Shown: piece after piece, positions 1-8,709 of the stretch
Position numbering within the stretch: position 1 is the stretch's first letter
Layout of the letters: each line of letters begins with the position of its first letter
NCBI RefSeq assembly: GCF_042767895.1
Contig: NC_091590.1
Coordinates: forward strand, 4,780,098 to 4,792,597
Origin: Penaeus vannamei
Taxonomy: Eukaryota; Arthropoda; Malacostraca; Decapoda; Penaeidae
Length of the DNA: 12,500 nucleotides
Reading direction: 5' to 3'
Program-made: the position numbers and the translations under genes
Notes under the pieces: generated by a model
The model's input: the letters and a program-made list of their open reading frames with translations, nothing else
Database searches by the model: none
Told to the model about the DNA's origin: nothing

Positions 1-960
1 AGGGGGGTAGAAGGGGAGGGGGAGGAGAGGGAGGAGAGGGAGGAAGGGGGAGAAGAAAGAGGAGGGGGAGGAAGGGAGGAGGAAAGGGGGAGGAGAGGGA
101 GGAAGGGGGAGGGTAGGAGAGAGGGGGAAGAAGGAGGAAGAGGAAGGGAGAGAGTGGGAGAGAGGGAGGAGGAAGAGGGGAGGAGAGAAGGGGGGTAGAG
201 GGGGAGGGGGAGGAGAGGAGAGGAGAGAAGGGAGGAGGAGGAGGAGGGAGGGTGGGAGAAAGGGAGGAGGAGGAGGAGGTGAAGGAGTAGCAGGAAGGGG
301 AAGGATGGTAGAAAGGTAAATAGGAAGACAAAGGAGGATGAGGATGGGAGAGGATGAGAAGCAGAAAAAGAAGAAACAGTAGAAGGAAGAGGAATAGAGG
401 AAGAAGAAGATAAAAAAGAGAAGAGAAGCGGTGGGGAAGATAAAGATGGAGAGAGAGAAAAAAAGACGAGAGACACAAGGAGAAGGAGGAGAAAGAGGAA
501 AACAAGGAGGATGAAGAGGAAGAAGAGGAGGAGGCGCAAGAGATCAAGAGATCAAGAGATAGATGAGGAGGAGAAGGAAGAAGAAGAAGAGAAGAAGAAA
601 AAGAAGGAAAAGTAGGAGGAGTAGGACGAAGAGAAAAAAAGAGGAGGAGGAAGAAGAGAAAAAGAAAAGAAGAAGAAAAAAATGAGGAGGAGGATGAAGA
701 AAAGAAGAAGAGGAAAAATGATAAGAAAGAGAAGTAGGTTGAGAAGAAGAAGTATAAGCAAGAGATAAAGACAAAGAAAAGAAATAAAGAATAAGAATAA
801 AAGAAAAGAAAAAAAGAAGTAAATATAGAGACATAAGATAAAAAAAGCAAAACAAAAATCAAAGAAAAACAAAAATGAAAAAAATCGCAAGAAAAAAGTA
901 ACAACACCAAATAAAAAAGAAAAGAAAGAAAAAAAGACAAAATACCAATCCATTTTTTTT
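1..960. repeat. Polypurine low-complexity tract
   Basis: The plus strand is almost entirely A and G. It is G-rich (GGA, GGGGA, GAGGG runs) up to about 300, then grades into AGA/GAA-rich sequence (about 360-700) and finally A-rich AAGAAA sequence to about 950. No unit length stays constant, so this is cryptic simple sequence rather than a clean array. Pyrimidines are scattered singly until a short T run at about 952-960. Reading the minus strand gives only Phe/Leu/Ser-rich peptides, an effect of composition. I see no gene in these 960 bases. Confidence 0.93.
86..113 (+). other. Potential G-quadruplex motif
   Basis: Four G runs (86-90, 97-99, 105-109, 111-113) are separated by loops of 6, 5 and 1 bases, which fits the usual G3+N1-7 pattern. 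It lies in the G-rich part of the purine tract. The motif is seen directly; folding is inferred. Confidence 0.6.
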
Positions 961-1168
961 CTCTCAGATGCAGTAAAGAGATAAGATTAACAATGGCCCT
1001 TTACTCTCGAAAATCCAAAGCAAGGAATTACTGAAGCGTGAAGATAAGAGAGAAATACCTCGAACATAAAGTAAAAGGCGAGTAATTTTGTTGTATTTAT
1101 GCAGTGGAAAACGATCATACAAACTGAATTCATTTCTTAATGCAAAGTTGTGGGGAATTAAGTAGCTT
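961..1168. other. Non-repetitive island, no gene recognised
   Basis: About 200 bases of mixed composition separate two purine-rich blocks. It contains an EcoRI-type GAATTC near 1126 and no tandem structure. A minus-strand open frame reads through it but continues straight into the poly Ser/Leu translation of the GA array, and its non-repetitive end matches no protein I recognise. It is probably a relic of unique or transposon-derived sequence between expanded repeats. Confidence 0.5.
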
Positions 1169-1720
<552 letters not shown>

Positions 1721-1860
1721 GTGAGAGAGGAAGAAAAAGAAATAGAGGTAACAGAAGAAGAACAATGAGTAGGAAGAAAAAGAAGAGAAGAAGAAGAGAA
1801 GATAAAATCAAGATAAAAGAAGAAAGGCAGGGAAGCGCTATATAAAGAAGACAAAAAAAT

Positions 1861-1917
1861 AATCTTATTTTGGGCTCGTAAAATGGCGGCAGAAAATTTG
1901 ACGCCATTTCAGGAGTT
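1861..1917. other. Short non-repetitive island with inverted repeat
   Basis: The 8-bp arms AAATGGCG (1881-1888) and CGCCATTT (1902-1909) are perfect inverted complements with a 13-base spacer. The island separates the purine array from the GGATTAGG-type minisatellite. It is too short and isolated to assign; a foldback or MITE remnant is one option. Confidence 0.45.
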
Positions 1918-2600
1918 AATATTTAGGAGTAGAGGATTGGGGGTAGAGTAGGACTGGAAGGTATAAAGGATTGGGAAGAGTAGAATTAGGAGTAGAATAG
2001 GATTGGAAGGAGTAAAGGATTGGAGGGAGTAGAATTAGGGGTGTAGGATTAGGAAGAGTGTAGGATTGGAAGGAGTAGAATTAGGAGGAGTGTAGGAATG
2101 GGAAGAAGTGTAGGATTGGGAGTAGAGTAGGATTGGAAGGGGTAAAGGAATGAAAAGAGTAGAAATAAGAGAGTAGTATTAGGAAGAAGTGTAAGATTAG
2201 GAGGGATTTTAGAATAAGGAGGAGTGTAGGATTGGGAAGAAGTGTAGGATTAGGAGGAGAGTAGGATTGGCAGGAGTAAAGGATTGGGAGGGGTAGAATC
2301 AGGAGTGTAGGATTAGGAAGAGTGTAGGATCAGGAGCAAAGGATTAGAAGTAATAGAATTAGGAGGAGTGTAGGATTAGGAAGAAGTGTAAGATGAGAAG
2401 GAGTGTAGAATTAGAAAGAGTGTAGGATTAGGAAGAAGTGTAAGATTAGGAGGAATTTAGAATTAGGAGGAGTGTAGGATTAGGAAGAAGTATAGAATTG
2501 GAAGGTGTAAAGGATTAGAAAGAATATAGAACTAAAAATAATGTAAGAAGAAGGATTAGGAGTGTAGGATTGAAAGGAGTTGAGGTGGAAGGATAAACCG
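1918..2600 (+). repeat. Degenerate GGATTAGG-type minisatellite
   Basis: The repeated words are GTAGGATTAGGA, GAGTAGAATTAGGAG, AGAAGTGTAGGATT and GGAGTAAAGGATTGG. They recur every 17-20 bases or so with many substitutions and small indels, so there is no single period. The plus strand is again strongly purine-rich with T as the only common pyrimidine, which fits slippage-driven growth from a short purine-rich seed. No gene is visible. The unit is not the arthropod telomere repeat (TTAGG)n, because the AGGATT cores are not contiguous five-mers. Confidence 0.85.
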
Positions 2601-2784
2601 GCGGGTGAGATGCGTGGAAGCGAAGGAGACCAAAGGAAAATAGGATAAGGATGTCCTTTCTCGTAACGTGTAGGATTATCATTCAGTTTGTTTCTTTATT
2701 GATATATTACTTAATTCATATAAAAAAGAAAAAGGGAAAAAATAAAAAGGAGAGAGAAAAAGAAAAAAGAAAAGAAAAAGAAAA

Positions 2785-2786
<2 letters not shown>
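2601..2786. other. Short unique stretch grading into A/G-rich sequence
   Basis: Positions 2601-2720 are ordinary mixed sequence with no feature I can name. Positions 2721-2786 become AAAAAG/AAGAAA-rich and lead into the GA microsatellite. An open frame starts at 2651 but runs directly into GA and GT repeats, so it is not credible as a gene. Confidence 0.5.

Positions 2787-2860
<74 letters not shown>
2787..2860. repeat. (GA)n microsatellite
   Basis: About 37 GA dinucleotides with one GAAA interruption near 2842. It is joined within about ten bases to the GT microsatellite, forming a compound GA/GT locus. Confidence 0.97.
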
Positions 2861-2869
2861 AAATGTGGT

Positions 2870-3004
<135 letters not shown>

Positions 3005-3008
3005 GTTT

Positions 3009-3078
3009 GTATGCGTGTGTATGTATGCGTGTGTATGTATGCGTGTGTATGTATGCGTGTGTATGTATGCGTGTGTAT
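3009..3078 (+). repeat. Five perfect 14-bp tandem repeats
   Basis: The unit is GTATGCGTGTGTAT. The GC marker recurs at 3013, 3027, 3041, 3055 and 3069, exactly 14 bases apart, so five copies span 70 bp. The unit is a GT-repeat derivative with fixed substitutions that has amplified as a block next to the pure (GT)n run. Confidence 0.95.
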
Positions 3079-3224
3079 GTGTGTGTGTGTATGTGTGTGT
3101 GTGTGCGTGTGGCAACGATGGAGGCGGAACTGCAGCTCGAAGGTCGTTTAAAAGGAGGAAAGGAAGTAGAAAATAAACGTCGTGGTAATGGAAGGAAAGG
3201 GTTATTAATACTTCAAAGCCGACT

Positions 3225-3338
3225 AAAAAAAAAAAAAAAAAAAAAAAAAAGAAGAAGGAGAAGAAGAAGAAGAAGAAGAAGAAGAAGAAGAAGAAGAAGA
3301 AGAAGAAGAAGAAGAAGGAGAAGAAGAAGAAGAAGAAG
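3225..3338 (+). repeat. A26 homopolymer followed by (GAA)n
   Basis: Twenty-six A residues (3225-3250) pass directly into about 29 GAA units with a few GGAG interruptions. An A run grading into an A-rich microsatellite downstream of about 140 bp of complex sequence (from about 3110) is the usual look of a retroposed element's 3' tail. I cannot identify a SINE or LINE body or a target-site duplication. Long GAA/TTC runs are also triplex-prone. Confidence 0.9.
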
Positions 3339-3392
3339 TAAAAAAGATGGCGGAAGTGTGATGGAGAGAAGAGGTGGAGAGAAGAAAGGAGA

Positions 3393-3569
3393 GATAACAG
3401 GTTTTAAAGCAGTGGATATGAGAAGAAGAAAAGTAGGGAGAGGAAGGGGAAGATAACAGGTTTTAAAGCAGTGGATGTGAGAAGGAGAAAGGTGGAGAGA
3501 AGAAGGGAGAGATAACAGGTGTTAAAGCAGTGGATGTGAAGATAGGAGAAATGAAGAAAGAAGGAAGAA
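3393..3569 (+). repeat. 59-bp tandem trimer
   Basis: The word GATAACAGG occurs at 3393, 3452 and 3511, each exactly 59 bases apart. It is followed each time by T/G-TTTAAAGCAGTGGAT and a purine-rich spacer. A diverged copy of the same word recurs at 3655, and related AGATAAACAGG words occur near 3728 and 3872. This links the trimer to the larger satellite downstream. Confidence 0.9.
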
Positions 3570-4046
3570 GTAAAGATGCAGAGAAACGGACATGAGAAGA
3601 GACAGATAATTGATAATTGATGATGGAGATAAAAGGTGAAGAGAAGAAGGGGAAGATAACAGGTTTAAAAGCAGTGGATGTGAGGATAGGAGGAAGCGAC
3701 GATAGAGAGAGAAGGAGAGACGAAGGAGATAAACAGGATGGCAAAGACGTGCATGCGAAGATAGGAGAAATGCAGAAAAAAGAGGAAGTAAAGATGCAGA
3801 AAAACGGACAAGAGAAGAGACAGATAATTGATAATTGATGAAAGAGAGGAGAAGGTGGAGAAACGAAGGGAGATAAACAGGATGGTAAAGCAGTGGATAT
3901 GAAGATAGGAGATAAAAAGGAAGTAAAGAAGCAGAGAAACGGACAAGAGAATAGATAGATAATTGATAAAATAAGCACAGATGAAAGAGAGTGTGATAGG
4001 ATGATTCTTGGCGAAAAATAGCAAGATATCAACACAATGGATATGA
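3570..4046 (+). repeat. Purine-rich satellite, long-form monomers (5' part)
   Basis: The anchor word AAACGGACA(A/T)GAGAA recurs at about 3584, 3802 and 3937, followed each time by CAGATAATTGATAA or a close variant. Spacing to the next anchor is 218, 135 and 164 bases. At least one monomer carries an extra block (3999-4046), beginning just after GTGATA, that includes GATGATTCTTGGCG and ATCAACACAATGGATATG. The neighbouring short-form array lacks this block. Minus-strand open frames are composition artefacts. Confidence 0.85.
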
Positions 4047-4999
4047 AGATGAAGGTAAAAAATAGAGTAAATAAAAGTGGGAAAAAGTGATGATGCAGGG
4101 AAACGGACAAGTAAAGAGACAAATAACTGATAAGGTGTAGGTGTCAAGAAATAGATAAAAGAGAAAGAGATAAGATAAAGGTAAAAAAAATTGAGTAAAT
4201 AAAAGTGGGAAAAAGTGATGATGCAGAGAAACGGACAAGAGAAGATACAAATAACTGATAAGGTGATGTAGGTGTCAAGAAGTAGATAAAAGAGAAAGAG
4301 ATAAGATAAAGGTAAAACATTGAGTAAATAAAAGTGGGGAAAAGTGATGATGCAGAGAAACGGACAAGAGAAGAAACAGATAACTGATAAGGTGATGCAA
4401 GTGGTAAGAAATAAATGAAAGAGAAAGTGATAAGATGAAGGTAAAAATAGACTAAATAAAAGTGGGAAAAGGTGATACAGGGACACGAACAAGAGAAGAA
4501 ACAGATAACTGATAAGGTGATGTAGGTGTCAAGAAATAAATGAAAGAGAAAGTGATAAGATAACGATAAAAATAAATCAGATGAAAGTGGAAGAGGTGAT
4601 GCTATAGGGACACGAACAAGAAAAGAAACAGATAACTGATAACGTGATTTATTTCTTGGTGGCAAGAAATAAATGAAAGAGAAAGTGATAAGATAAAGGT
4701 AAAAATAGAGTAAATAAAAGTGGGAGAAGGTGATGAAGCAGGGAAACGGACAAGAGAAGAAACAGATAACTGATAAGGTGATGTAAGTGGCAAAAAGTAG
4801 ATGAAAGAGAAAGTGATAAGATGAAGGTAAAAATAGACTAAATAAAAGTGGGAAAAAGTGACGATACAGGGAAACAGACAAGAAAAGAAACAGATAACTA
4901 ATAACGTGATGCACGTGGCAAGAAATAAATGAAAGAGAAAGAGATAAGATGACACTTGGCGAAAGTGACTAGACGGTCGAATGGGAAAATAACAAGACG
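4047..4999 (+). repeat. Homogenised ~128-bp satellite array (short-form monomer)
   Basis: The anchor word AAACGGACAAGAGAA, or its variant ACACGAACAAGAGAA, starts at 4101, 4229, 4358, 4483, 4610, 4744 and 4872, giving spacings of 128, 129, 125, 127, 134 and 128. Each monomer reads in order: anchor, CAGATAACTGATAA, GTGATG, a CAAGAAATAAATGAAAG-like segment, GATAAGATGAAGGTAAAA, TAAATAAAAGTGGG, then GTGATGATGCAGGG. Copies are far more alike than those outside the block. The period is not a multiple of three, yet minus-strand frames stay open because the strand is purine-biased. They encode only Ser/Phe/Leu-rich repeats. Confidence 0.93.
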
Positions 5000-5960
5000 T
5001 AAGTTGGAAGTGAAGAAGAAGGTGAAAATGGGGTAAATGAACATGTACGAGGTGATGGAACAAGAGAACAGACAGATATTGGATAACGTAATGAACGTAA
5101 AGCAGGTGAGAAGACGCAAATGAAAGAGAAAGTGATAGGATGATTCTTGACAAAAAAAAAAGATAATTAAAAGAATAAAAAATATATATAAATAAAAAAA
5201 TAAGCATATAAATATATAGATAAAAAATATGTATATAAATAAAGAAATAAATGAATAAAAACTAGACGGAGGAGAAATATCAACACAACAAAACAGTGCA
5301 TAAGAAAACGAAGGTAAAAATAGAGGTAGGGAAGATGGAAGAGGTGATAATGCAGAAAACCGACAAGGGGAAAGATAGTTAATTGATAAAGTAATGCAAG
5401 GAGAAAAACGCAGATGAAAGAGAAAGCGACAAGATAATGAAAAAAAGCGAACGGGGATAGAAGATGAAGATAAAAATAGAGTAAATGAAAATGGAGGAGT
5501 TGACGATGTAGAGAAACGAACGAGAGAAGAGAAAAAACACTTAATTGACAAAGTAACGCAAGTGAAAAAACGCAAAAGTAATAGCAAATAACAGAATAAT
5601 TTTTGAAAATAAAAGCGAGACGGGGACAGAAATATCAAGATAACAACCCAGTGGATGAGAAAACGAAGATAAAAACAGAATAAATGAAAACGAAGAAGGT
5701 AACAATGAAAGAAGAAGAAACAGGCAAGAGAAGAAACAGTTAATTGACAAAGTAACACAGGTGGAAAGACCACGTGACAGGATGATCTCGTCGAAAGAAT
5801 CAGAACCCAACCGAAGGTAGAAACAGCAGAACGAAAATACAATACACATACAAACGAAGATAAATATGGAACAAGAGAGATGGAAGACGTGATAAAAAAG
5901 AGAAACAGACAAAAGAAAAGACATTTGATTGGTTCTATAATGCAGATGGCAAGGAAGCGG
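5000..5960 (+). repeat. Diverged long-form satellite monomers (3' part)
   Basis: The same anchor can be followed at about 5054, 5357, 5514, 5718 and 5903 (spacings 303, 157, 204 and 185), with TTAATTGA(C/T)AAAGTAA-type sequence after it. The extra block missing from the short form is present again (GATGATTCTTGACAAA near 5137, GATGATCTCGTCGAAA near 5778, and ATATCAACACAACAA near 5277). Divergence increases away from the central array. The 303-bp gap is explained by the AT-rich insert at 5150-5262. Confidence 0.8.
5150..5262. repeat. AT-rich insert inside a satellite monomer
   Basis: About 110 bases made of A runs, TATATAAATAAA and AAATATATAG words replace the expected spacing between two satellite anchors. 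It has no open frame and no obvious terminal repeats. A local slippage expansion of an A-rich segment is the simplest explanation. Confidence 0.75.
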
Positions 5961-6130
5961 ATGTAAGAACAGGGAACAGAAAGAGAAACGTGGTTAGAGT
6001 GAAAGATGAATAGAAGGCAAATTGAAGGAAGTGGTTTGAAGTGAATACAGATGAACAGATGAACAGATGAACAGGTGAAGAGGAACATAGTAGGAAAATA
6101 TACCAGTTATCAGTCTATTAAATAGTAAAA

Positions 6131-6252
6131 CGTGAACTGTATTCATGTTGACAAATGAAGAAAAAGTTTGAGAATGAATATCTAATGAGAATAAATAAAT
6201 ACATTTCTTGTATTGTGAAGATATTCATTCTCATTCATACCTTTTCTGTATA
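6131..6252. mobile_element. Foldback (MITE-like) element, internally deleted copy
   Basis: A 13-bp perfect inverted pair (GAGAATGAATATC at 6170-6182, GATATTCATTCTC at 6220-6232) has only a short centre between the arms. Its left flank (6131-6166, containing TATTCATGTTGACAAATG) matches, in reverse complement, the right flank of the element at 11512-11712. Its right arm (6195-6245) matches 11625-11682 on the same strand, apart from an 8-base difference. It encodes no transposase, so any movement would need help in trans. This copy lacks the ribozyme-like centre of the second copy. Confidence 0.75.
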
Positions 6253-6570
6253 GTAAAATGTACTTTAAAAATGAATGAAACATGAATAGTGTGTAAGGAA
6301 AGAAAGGATTATGGATATTGAATGAAAACCTAATAAATAATGATTTAAGAATTAATATTACTTTATGTGGAAACATTTAAAGCTGGAAATTAAGAATAAT
6401 AAAATATATAAGAATGGTAAGTCATTTAAGATTAATATGTAAAGTCTGATTTAACTAAAAAAATGTGTTGAAAGATAAAGACTTTTGTATCTTCTCTAAT
6501 AGCATTTCAGATGAAATGTGGCACTAATGAAATAGATTGATGCCAAACAGTCAAAAGCCAAAACTAAAAA
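6253..6570. other. AT-rich unique sequence, nothing recognised
   Basis: Mixed AT-rich DNA without tandem structure. Short open frames occur but none has composition or length suggesting a gene. No RNA gene or promoter can be supported. Confidence 0.6.
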
Positions 6571-6588
6571 CAACAACAACAACAACAA
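6571..6588. repeat. (CAA)6 microsatellite
   Basis: Six perfect CAA units lie in A-rich surroundings. A few dozen bases downstream there is a short GATAGATAGG/GGATAGATAG patch (about 6634-6655). Confidence 0.9.
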
Positions 6589-6804
6589 TGAAGACGATGT
6601 GTGATAAGCAGCGCAATTGAGGCACAATAGAACAGATAGATAGGTGGATAGATAGCTAAAAAAGATATCTTTTCTGTTGTCTTAGGAAAAAAAATGTAGA
6701 TTATACAAAGTAATGATTAAAATGAAGAAATTTGTATGAAGTATATATATTACTTACATCTATAAGCATATTTCAGTTATTTATTTTAAGCAGTGAAAAG
6801 GGGT
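6589..6804. other. Unique AT-rich sequence, nothing recognised
   Basis: Ordinary AT-rich DNA between the CAA repeat and the GC-rich regulatory-looking cluster. I see no supported feature apart from the GATA-like patch. Confidence 0.55.
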
Positions 6805-6892
6805 CGGCTTCTTGGGTTTGGAAACAGTCACGTGACCCCTGACCCCGCGCGCGATACTAGGTCAATGGCGTGCTTTGAAATTATTTTTGACC
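6805..6892. promoter_or_regulatory. Candidate enhancer/promoter: E-box palindrome, DR1-like repeat, AGGTCA half-site
   Basis: The 10-bp palindrome GTCACGTGAC (6827-6836) contains the E-box CACGTG. Overlapping it, TGACCCC occurs twice head to tail at 6833-6839 and 6840-6846. On the minus strand this reads as two GGGTCA half-sites one base apart, the DR1 layout bound by RXR/USP or HNF4-type nuclear receptors. A further AGGTCA lies at 6859-6864 and TGACC at 6888-6892. The segment is GC- and CpG-richer (CCCCGCGCGCG) than its AT-rich surroundings. The motifs are seen directly; regulatory function is inferred and no linked gene is visible. Confidence 0.4.
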
Positions 6893-7388
6893 ATGTCTTG
6901 TTCCCCAGCCAAGCGCCATCGAAATATTTTATCAATACGCCAAGAAATTTAGTCAATGCGTAGGTATGGCTTCCTAAATATGCTCTAGAACAAATCAGAC
7001 AGCACTGACTCCCTCATGCTCCGTGTCAACACTGTTCCAAATTAAGTTATTTCCTATAATAATGTCCATAAAATTAGAGAATCAAACGAGCCAGCCAGTG
7101 GTTCCTGTGTTTTGATCCAGTTGCCGGTTAGTACAAGATTATTTTATTTCGCTAGTGCTTTGTCTAATTATTCTAGGGTAATTTCTTCACTATTGCTAAA
7201 ATCATAACCCATACCCAATGCCATGTCTACTCTTTCTCTTTTCCTTTACACGTTATTCCGTTTACTCAATCTTCCTCTGTTTCCTTTAGCAAGTCAAATC
7301 TTAAGAAAGGAAAAACCGGCAACTCAGACTCTGGAATACTTCGATTCACTTCAACCTTAACATTTATGCTTACATTTGTTTTTTTTCT
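6893..7388. other. Unique sequence with a 10-bp inverted repeat
   Basis: Non-repetitive DNA with no credible gene. GTTGCCGGTT at 7120-7129 and AACCGGCAAC at 7314-7323 are perfect inverted complements 184 bases apart. The right-hand one, with its flank (about 7303-7325), also matches in inverted orientation a TGAGTTGCCAGTTTCC segment at about 7549-7570. These could be terminal repeats of a small decayed element, but no target-site duplication is clear. Confidence 0.45.
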
Positions 7389-7470
7389 TACCTTGTATAC
7401 AATATCTTTATTACTTTTTATTGAAATGATACCTTGTATACAGTATCTATATTACTTTAGCTATAAGAAT
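7389..7470 (+). repeat. 41-bp tandem duplication
   Basis: The word TACCTTGTATACA begins at 7389 and again at 7430. Each is followed by ATATC/GTATC, an A/T triplet and TATTACTTT. Two copies of 41 bp differ at a handful of positions, so the duplication is not very recent. Confidence 0.85.
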
Positions 7471-7521
7471 TAGACTGGCAACACGTTATCATTATCATAT
7501 ATATATATTTTTTAAATTTAG

Positions 7522-7833
7522 CGAATCGGACTACGCCAATGCCCAGGTTGAGTTGCCAGTTTCCCCTTTTTTTCTGACATTGGACGGAGTATTGTCATTC
7601 TCGACGTCGTCTTCATTTCCTTTACTTCCTGGCGAGACACAAATGACAGAGATGGCGTCCGTTTCTGAAGACTGTCCTTGGCTTCTTGATCAAGACTTGC
7701 TAAGGACGACCACTATTCCCGCCCGCTGGAACGTGCGCACGAAGAGGAAAAGAAACACGACAGTGATAAATGTTGTGGTTTGTAGTGTTGCCATTACTAT
7801 TGTGGCTGAATACACGCAAATAAAAACATATAT
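7522..7833 (+). other. Possible coding exon, unproven
   Basis: This is the only stretch whose translation looks like ordinary protein. Starting after a plausible splice acceptor (T-rich run ending TTTAG at 7517-7521), the frame containing 7553 reads about 100 residues of mixed composition. It includes an acidic/aromatic patch (EDCPWLLDQDLL), a basic patch (RTKRKR) and a short hydrophobic stretch (VINVVVCSVAITIV) before entering TATC/TA repeats. In-frame ATGs lie at 7643 and 7652. Against it: no splice donor stands out before the microsatellite, the frame is open upstream through AT-rich DNA by chance, and I recognise no domain. The frame continuing past 7840 is purely repeat-derived. Confidence 0.15.
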
Positions 7834-7838
7834 AAATG

Positions 7839-7854
7839 TATATATCTATATCTA

Positions 7855-7942
<88 letters not shown>
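7839..7942. repeat. (TATC)n / (TA)n compound microsatellite
   Basis: A few ATATCT units lead into about eleven TATC tetramers (about 7855-7900), then about 21 TA dinucleotides to 7942. Its translation (poly Ile/Tyr/Ser) accounts for open frames in this area. Confidence 0.97.
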
Positions 7943-7946
<4 letters not shown>

Positions 7947-8215
7947 CACATATTTATGGTAATAACGATATTGATGATAATATTAATGATGATATTGATA
8001 ATAGTAGCAATAATAATTGCGATAATAGTAGAAATAATAACAGTAATATTAGTAATAATGGTAATGATAATAATAATGAATTATAATGATAATGATTTGT
8101 AATGGTGATGATGATAATGATAATGAAAATAATAATCATAATGTTGATGACAGTAATAATATTCATGATAATAATGGTAACAATAAAAAATAGTAGTAAT
8201 AATGATAGTAGTAAC

Positions 8216-8223
<8 letters not shown>

Positions 8224-8278
<55 letters not shown>
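8224..8278 (+). repeat. Pure (TAA)n run
   Basis: An uninterrupted run of about 18 TAA triplets inside the wider AAT-rich region. It ends at the TGACTACAAAAAACG break. Confidence 0.93.
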
Positions 8279-8280
<2 letters not shown>

Positions 8281-8550
8281 CTACAAAAAACGTAATGATG
8301 ATAACAATAATGGTAATGGCAATAATGATAACAATGGTGATAATAATAACAACAATGAAATATATTATTAGTAATAATAATAATGATGATAATGATAGTA
8401 ATAATAATGGTGACAATAATAATAACAGCAATAACAACAAATAACAATAATGATGATAATGGAAATAATGATCATGATGATAACAATAAAAATTATAATA
8501 ATGGTGATAATGGAAATAATAATACTGAAAATGATAATGATAATGATAAT

Positions 8551-8685
8551 GATATTGATAATAATGATATTGATAATAATAATATTGATAATAATAATAT
8601 TGATAATAATAATATTGATAATAATAATATTGATAATAATAATATTGATAATTATGATATTGATTATAATAATATTAATAATAAT
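8551..8685 (+). repeat. Nine-copy 15-bp tandem repeat
   Basis: The unit is (G/A)ATATTGATAATAAT. Copies start at 8551, 8566, 8581, 8596, 8611, 8626, 8641, 8656 and 8671 with no indels. Copies 3-6 are identical, and the last three carry one to a few substitutions. The period is a multiple of three, so one frame reads N/D-I-D-N-N throughout, but there is no sign of a gene. Confidence 0.95.
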
Positions 8686-8689
8686 AATG

Positions 8690-8709
8690 ATAATAATAAT
8701 TATTATTAT
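8690..8709. repeat. 20-bp perfect palindrome at an AAT-to-ATT switch
   Basis: ATAATAATAA is followed at once by its reverse complement, centred between 8699 and 8700. The array briefly inverts orientation here before returning to GATAAT-type sequence. Confidence 0.85.

Noticed and set aside
1918..2600. Interstitial telomeric repeat (arthropod TTAGG)
   Set aside because: TTAGG words occur, but within a variable 17-20 bp unit and never as contiguous five-mers.
5771..5776. E-box CACGTG as a third regulatory site
   Set aside because: It is a single occurrence within a diverged satellite monomer, without the CpG-rich setting seen at 6827 and 8868.
3393..5960. CRISPR-like array
   Set aside because: Repeats are diverged and directly adjoining with no unique spacers of constant length, the composition is purine-biased, and the context is eukaryotic.
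3463..6088. Overlapping minus-strand open frames of about 200-396 codons, rich in Ser/Phe/Leu and resembling membrane proteins
   Set aside because: They cover the purine-rich satellite. The opposite strand is pyrimidine-rich and therefore poor in stop codons, and the frames shift between monomers because 128 is not a multiple of three. The apparent hydrophobicity is compositional.
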